Shown one piece after another: positions 63,431 to 64,000 of a DNA stretch of 64,000 nt. Position numbers and translations under genes: made by a program. Numbering within the stretch: the stretch's first letter is position 1; each line of letters opens with the position of its first letter. Below the pieces are notes generated by a model. That model did not search any database. It saw nothing but the letters and a program-made list of their open reading frames with translations, and was not told where the DNA came from. This DNA is from Symbiodinium sp. CCMP2592 (Eukaryota > Sar > Dinophyceae > Suessiales > Symbiodiniaceae), in NCBI GenBank assembly GCA_905221615.1, contig CAJNDT010000313.1, forward strand, positions 1,240,001-1,304,000, in the 5' to 3' direction.

Positions 63431-64000
63431 TGGAGTCGCCTGAGAATATTGACCAGCTGCTTCCGGACCGTCAGCTATAGTAGTCGGGGTTACAAAGCGT
63501 GGATGAATCATGCCCCTCAATGTCCGGAGTGTCTGAACAATGAGCTAAATAGTAACAGATTACGTTGCTCAGCAGACATGTCCTCATGCGGAACGAAAGG
63601 CTCGGCTCGTGCAACTCAAACGACCAGTAAACATGAGCTTTTGACTCAAGGCACCTGACATGTGCAAACATCTGAGTGGCATCTCCAGTGTGCTGGCACA
63701 TCACTGTAGCAAAATTACGAAGCTCAAATGGAGGAGGTGGCTGAACCCCTGCAGTCGTACAACTTGACCAAGGCAAGCATGTTACGCTCAATGACCTGCG
63801 CTCGGGTCTGCCAGCTCTTGAGTTTAACACAGACTGCACCACCCACCACTCCAGAAAGTACCAACTATGTGTGCAAGTCGGCAACGGTGCTGTCCCTTCA
63901 TCATCAACAGGATACAGCAAAATGTCCACACCGACAACTTCCTCCATGAATGCAAAGAGCAACCTAACAAGACAGTTTATCAGCGCGGTAGGAAGCCGAG
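63431..64000. other. Right edge, no gene recognised
   Basis: Short frames on both strands; nothing matches a domain I know. Confidence 0.4.

Overview
The window looks like nuclear DNA of a dinoflagellate, most likely a Suessiales/Symbiodinium-like species. The evidence is coding exons split by tiny introns with GC or GA donors as well as GT, a dinoflagellate-type Ty1/copia element, retroelement and transposase-like proteins of families I remember as multicopy in dinoflagellates, CCCTAAA-like interstitial repeats, and almost no canonical promoter or polyadenylation signals. No tRNA, rRNA or CRISPR array was recognised.

Layout. (1) 2-2138 holds 5' exons of a host gene on the + strand: an ATP-grasp domain (Cj0069/DUF6815-like) joined in frame to a 2,3-bisphosphoglycerate-dependent phosphoglycerate mutase (PGAM). 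Its missing C-terminal exons lie at 50479-50776, so everything between appears to be one intron of about 48 kb. (2) 2139-14048 of that intron holds a deleted copia copy, a minus-strand LINE remnant, a 345-bp TIR element and remnants of another retroelement. (3) 14054-49870 is a complete copia element with 134-bp LTRs and a CATCG target duplication. Its protease is split by (4) a 25.9-kb block, 17183-43123, bounded by 30-bp terminal inverted repeats. The block carries its own genes (19194-20036; 21786-22760 plus 33080-33446; 36213-37679; 39335-41435) and at least 18 copies of a hairpin repeat that I see nowhere else in the window. (5) One block gene is itself split in frame by a 10,319-bp tyrosine-recombinase retroelement, 22761-33079, with split direct repeats A1...B1-A2-B2. 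That element encodes a tyrosine recombinase, Gag-like proteins, a cytosine-methyltransferase-like protein and RT-RNase H. (6) 50777-57200 has no convincing complete gene. (7) 58560-61650 holds exons of a MATH plus USP-type ubiquitin hydrolase gene. (8) 62600-63430 is another copia remnant.

The strongest novel signals are: the four-level nesting, with empty sites that can be read inside the window; a dense, quasi-regular and strand-specific GCTA tetranucleotide throughout the tyrosine-recombinase element, coding and non-coding alike; and the hairpin repeat lying just past the stop codons of several block genes. Intron boundaries are read by eye from protein similarity recalled from memory, and none has transcript support here.
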